Below, piece by piece: positions 45,146 through 48,402 of a DNA stretch of 48,402 nt. The notes under the pieces were generated by a model that saw only the letters and a list, made by a program, of their open reading frames with translations, had not been told where the DNA came from and made no database searches. Origin of the DNA: a virus; IMG/VR virus record IMGVR_UViG_3300030339_000067, positions 1 to 48,402 of that record, one strand, 5' to 3'. The position numbers and the translations under genes were made by a program. The stretch's first letter is position 1. Each line of letters begins with the position of its first letter.

Positions 45146-48100
45146 ATGACTCGCAGTTGTAAGAATGGCCTTTTAGGGGTCGCTATTACCTATAACTATG
45201 GTATGGGATACCCCGATGCATCCATCATAGCTCGTGCTACTGGAGGAACATATTTATCTGTATATGCTGACACCAACTCAGGCATGATTACTATGTATTC
45301 ATTGCCGTCATGGACAACTCTGTTTTCTGCTGAGGTTTATCCTTCAGAAAATAGTATCGTTGAACTGTCTCTTAATGAGTCATCTTGGCAAGTTTTCCTT
45401 GATAGTGGATTGGTCGCTTCTGGAACACAAACATCTGTACCGAATGCCGGAGACTGGTATGCGGGATCTGGTCAAGAAATGTGGTTTACAAATAATGATG
45501 TGACAGTAGTCCCTCCTTCTATATCTATTTCTGCTGCGACTAACATAGGATCAACATCTGCTACTGGAAATGCCAATATTACTTCAGATGGCGGGGGAAC
45601 GCTTACCGCCAGAGGTTTTTGTTGGGGCACAAGTCCGAACCCGACCATTGGTGCAGGACACTATGTTTCATTGGGTGCCGGGGCGGCAGGAGCTATCAAT
45701 GGCTCAATAACTGGGCTCACCGCGAGCACTGGATATTATTATCGCGCCTATGCACAGAACTCTGCCGGACTCACGTACAGTGCTAATCAACAATTTTCAA
45801 CAACTTCGGCTGCAACAGCTCCTACGGTAACAACTTCTGCGGCTACTAGCGTAGGACAGTCTTCTGCGACAGGCAATGGTAATGTCACCGCAGATGGTGG
45901 AGCCGGCATTACAGAACGAGGATTCTGTTGGAGCACGAGTGCAAACCCAACAACTGCTAATTCAAAAATAATTGTATCTGGAACGACAGGCTCATACTCA
46001 GGAAGTATGACCGGTCTCGCTGCTGGCACTTTATATCATTATCGTGCTTATGCAACCAACTCAGTTGGGACAAGTTACGGCACAGATATCCAATTTACCA
46101 CTTCCTCTGTCCAAAATTATACTCTTACATACACCTCTGCTGGTAATGGATCTATTTCAGGAACCACTCCTCAAACTGTTGCAAATGGAGGGAGTGGAAC
46201 TCAAGTAACAGCAGTCCCAAATACTGGATACTATTTCTTAATTTGGTCAGACAGTGTTGGGACAGCAGCTAGAACTGATACGAATGTTACAGCAGATAAG
46301 AGTGTTATTGCATATTTCTATATTAATTCGTATACTTTAACATACAATGCAGGCACTGGTGGAACTATTTCAGGAACCACTCCACAGACAGTTAACCATG
46401 GATCTAATGGGTCTCAAGTTACAGCGGTTCCTAATGGAGGATATATATTTGTTAATTGGTCTGATGGAGTCACCACAGCTTCGCGTACCGATACAAGTAT
46501 TACTGCCAATAAAACAGTAACCGCTAATTTCACCGCCATACTAACCCCGACAGTAACAGATTCTGCGGCTACTAATATTACTACATCAGGAGCGACTGCT
46601 AATGGTAATATTACAGCAGATGGTGGGGCAACTATTACTGAACGAGGATTTTGCTATAGAACCAGTGCGAATCCGACAATAGTAGACAGTAAAATAATTA
46701 TTTCAGGAACCACAGGAACTTTCTCTGGAGATATAGCGGGATTGACGCATTCTACATTCTATTACTATAGAGCTTATGCTACGAATAGTGCCGGAACCTC
46801 TTATGGCACAAACATTCAATTTTACACTTTAACTATTTCCAGTCAAACATTGGTAGCTGCTAATGCGACAGGGAGCTCCCCTTCCACCATTACTACTTCT
46901 GAACCGTCTGGCCAAATATTAGTAGTCTCTAGCGCAATTGGAAACTTCCCAAATGCAATCACAACAGTTGAGCCAACTAACTCAGTTCTAGTTATTTCTG
47001 ATGCAGTAGTAGATGCTTTGAATGGAATTATAACTTTTGAGCCTAGTAATCAAATTTCTTCTATTGCGGAAGCAATAGGGGACAGCCCTAATTCTATATC
47101 TATCACAACAACGACTATTCAGATACTTATTGTTACTGAAGCTAATGGAAACAATCCGTCGACCTTACTCTATATAACCGACACCTCTATTCCAATCCCA
47201 GTCTCAGACGCGAATATTGATATTCCAACTGGATACGTTAGTACAACAGATACTAGAGCACCACCCGTTATTTCAGATGCTATTGCAGACATTCCTAATC
47301 AAATTACATATTCAACAGACACTATAGTGTCTTTGGGGATTAGCGATTCTACTGTTGATAATTTAAGTGATATTAGTTTTAGGACTGACACCAATATAGT
47401 ATTATCTATTTCGGAGGCATTATCAGATGCTTCTTCTGAAATAACATATAACACCGCGCCAGATACAACTTCTGTATTAGTAATTGCCGAAGCAATATCA
47501 GAAAGTTCTTTTGGAAGTGTAGTTACAGATACTCAAAAGGAAATTAGTATTGCTTTTGCGAATGCGGAAACTCTCAATCAGATTGTTTACGCAACAGATA
47601 CAGTTATTGAGAATATGATTGCAGAAGCGTCTGCTAATATAGCAGACGGAATAACAACTACTAGCCCAACTCTGATGGCTTTAAGTGTTGCTGAATCTGA
47701 CTCAACCTGTTTTTCTAATTTTATTGTATTAACAGATACTCAAGAGAGTCTTGTTATTTCAGAAGCTGCGGCAGATATATTATCAGGTGTTATTTTTAAG
47801 ACAGATACTATTACTTTAATTTCAATAAGTGATGATACAATAGGAAATACCCCTAATCAATTTACTTATATTAATGATACTGTTGTTATCCTGACAATTT
47901 CAGAAGCAAATGCAGAAAGTTCTTTAGAATTAATCAAAACTGATACTCAGATAGATTTAATTATATCTGAAGCGGCTGGAGAGATTTTCCCAGATATACT
48001 ACCTTTATTTGATACAAGTGTTTTGATCTCTCCCGCAGATTCTATATCAGAAGCTTTGTCTAGTTTAAACTCAATTACTCTCATAGATAGTCTAGTCTTA

Positions 48101-48402
48101 ATTCCTAGCACGGAGAGTTATTCTTTTTCTCCAGATATTGACATTATTACAGATACTCAAACTGAATTGGTTGTCGCTGAAGCGCTTGCCGAGAGTGACT
48201 CGCTTGGAAGTGTTACAGATGAGTTTGTAACTTTATCTATCGCGGATGCCTCTGCGGATTCTTTAAGTGATATTAGTATTCTGAGAGATACTGAGTTTAT
48301 CTTAACGGCATCTGAAGGCGTCGCAGAAACAATTCCTGTCTCAGTAGGATTTGGAACTCAAATCAATATTGAGGTTGCGGAAGCGTCTTCCGAGATTCTT
48401 TC
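45146..48402 (+). CDS. Giant repeat-rich fibre / adhesin-like protein (3' truncated by window)
   Basis: The ATG at 45146 opens a frame with no stop to the window end, at least 1085 residues. Residues 1-120: Trp/Ser-rich domain. Three FN3/Ig-like modules (about 127-220, 225-323 and 467-562) share an ERGFC[WY]-x-TSANP core and an YYRAYA-NSAG end. Two modules resembling InlB B-repeats lie between them (about 325-393 and 395-463: TISGTTPQTV, WSDGV). From about 563 on, 22 or more copies of a 22-25-residue repeat follow. Position after the tail fibre gene suggests a long side fibre binding the host or surroundings. Confidence 0.72.
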   Translation, partial: MTRSCKNGLLGVAITYNYGMGYPDASIIARATGGTYLSVYADTNSGMITMYSLPSWTTLFSAEVYPSENSIVELSLNESSWQVFLDSGLVASGTQTSVPNAGDWYAGSGQEMWFTNNDVTVVPPSISISAATNIGSTSATGNANITSDGGGTLTARGFCWGTSPNPTIGAGHYVSLGAGAAGAINGSITGLTASTGYYYRAYAQNSAGLTYSANQQFSTTSAATAPTVTTSAATSVGQSSATGNGNVTADGGAGITERGFCWSTSANPTTANSKIIVSGTTGSYSGSMTGLAAGTLYHYRAYATNSVGTSYGTDIQFTTSSVQNYTLTYTSAGNGSISGTTPQTVANGGSGTQVTAVPNTGYYFLIWSDSVGTAARTDTNVTADKSVIAYFYINSYTLTYNAGTGGTISGTTPQTVNHGSNGSQVTAVPNGGYIFVNWSDGVTTASRTDTSITANKTVTANFTAILTPTVTDSAATNITTSGATANGNITADGGATITERGFCYRTSANPTIVDSKIIISGTTGTFSGDIAGLTHSTFYYYRAYATNSAGTSYGTNIQFYTLTISSQTLVAANATGSSPSTITTSEPSGQILVVSSAIGNFPNAITTVEPTNSVLVISDAVVDALNGIITFEPSNQISSIAEAIGDSPNSISITTTTIQILIVTEANGNNPSTLLYITDTSIPIPVSDANIDIPTGYVSTTDTRAPPVISDAIADIPNQITYSTDTIVSLGISDSTVDNLSDISFRTDTNIVLSISEALSDASSEITYNTAPDTTSVLVIAEAISESSFGSVVTDTQKEISIAFANAETLNQIVYATDTVIENMIAEASANIADGITTTSPTLMALSVAESDSTCFSNFIVLTDTQESLVISEAAADILSGVIFKTDTITLISISDDTIGNTPNQFTYINDTVVILTISEANAESSLELIKTDTQIDLIISEAAGEIFPDILPLFDTSVLISPADSISEALSSLNSITLIDSLVLIPSTESYSFSPDIDIITDTQTELVVAEALAESDSLGSVTDEFVTLSIADASADSLSDISILRDTEFILTASEGVAETIPVSVGFGTQINIEVAEASSEIL
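46836..48402 (+). repeat. Tandem protein-coding repeats of about 23 codons
   Basis: Consensus DT-x3-L-x-ISEA-x-A-(E/D)-x4-I-x3-T, about 22 complete copies reaching the window edge, each 22-25 residues. Regular Asp-Thr and hydrophobic spacing fits a beta-solenoid or stacked beta-strand rod. DNA copies are diverged; no long identical runs were seen. Confidence 0.78.

Overview
The window is part of the genome of a long-tailed (siphovirus-type) bacteriophage. The host is most likely a low-GC Gram-positive bacterium (Bacillota). This rests on AGGAGG-type ribosome binding sites, near-consensus sigma-A promoters (TTGACA, 17 bp, TATAAT-like), AT-rich coding sequence, and a recognisable terminase, portal, protease, capsid, tail tube, tape-measure and fibre order on the + strand. 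The standard genetic code fits every gene read here. No integrase, repressor or lysis gene was recognised, so lifestyle is undecided.

Layout. (1) 1-3551 is AT-rich with mostly + strand small genes. It holds a winged-helix protein gene (964-1557) bracketed by two arrays of 22-bp direct repeats, a candidate replication-initiator or autoregulated repressor locus, followed by a five-gene operon and a single gene, all of unknown function. (2) 3640-15300 is visibly richer in G+C and its protein genes are all on the - strand. They include three paralogous winged-helix proteins, an operon of Cys-rich acidic proteins, a HAD phosphatase, a DEDDh exonuclease, a kinase-fold protein and many very small proteins. 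The gaps are filled with strong promoters and dense inverted repeats. (3) 15516-48402 is AT-rich + strand morphogenesis: zinc-ribbon proteins, TerL, a free-standing nuclease, portal, protease-scaffold, decoration protein, major capsid, connectors, tail terminator, tail tube, a 2660-residue tape measure with an NlpC/P60 domain, and two very large repeat-rich fibre proteins. The last one runs off the window.

The most unusual content is non-coding and lies in region 2. A strong + promoter (3643-3671) opens onto about 900 bp with no credible gene but many stems, a candidate large structured RNA. Four divergent promoter cassettes (8944-9045, 10251-10353, 12332-12433, 13430-13532) share 44-45 bp between the two -35 boxes. 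In each, the leftward promoter serves a protein gene and the rightward promoter starts 7-8 nt before a perfect GC-rich hairpin. This implies a family of small RNAs aimed at the 3' end of the neighbouring gene. A - strand RNA locus (11021-11445) has its own promoter and three successive long-armed stem-loops. Related long-armed elements sit directly upstream of other - strand promoters.

All positions, hairpins and counts were read by eye. Protein family calls come from motif recognition, not database searches.
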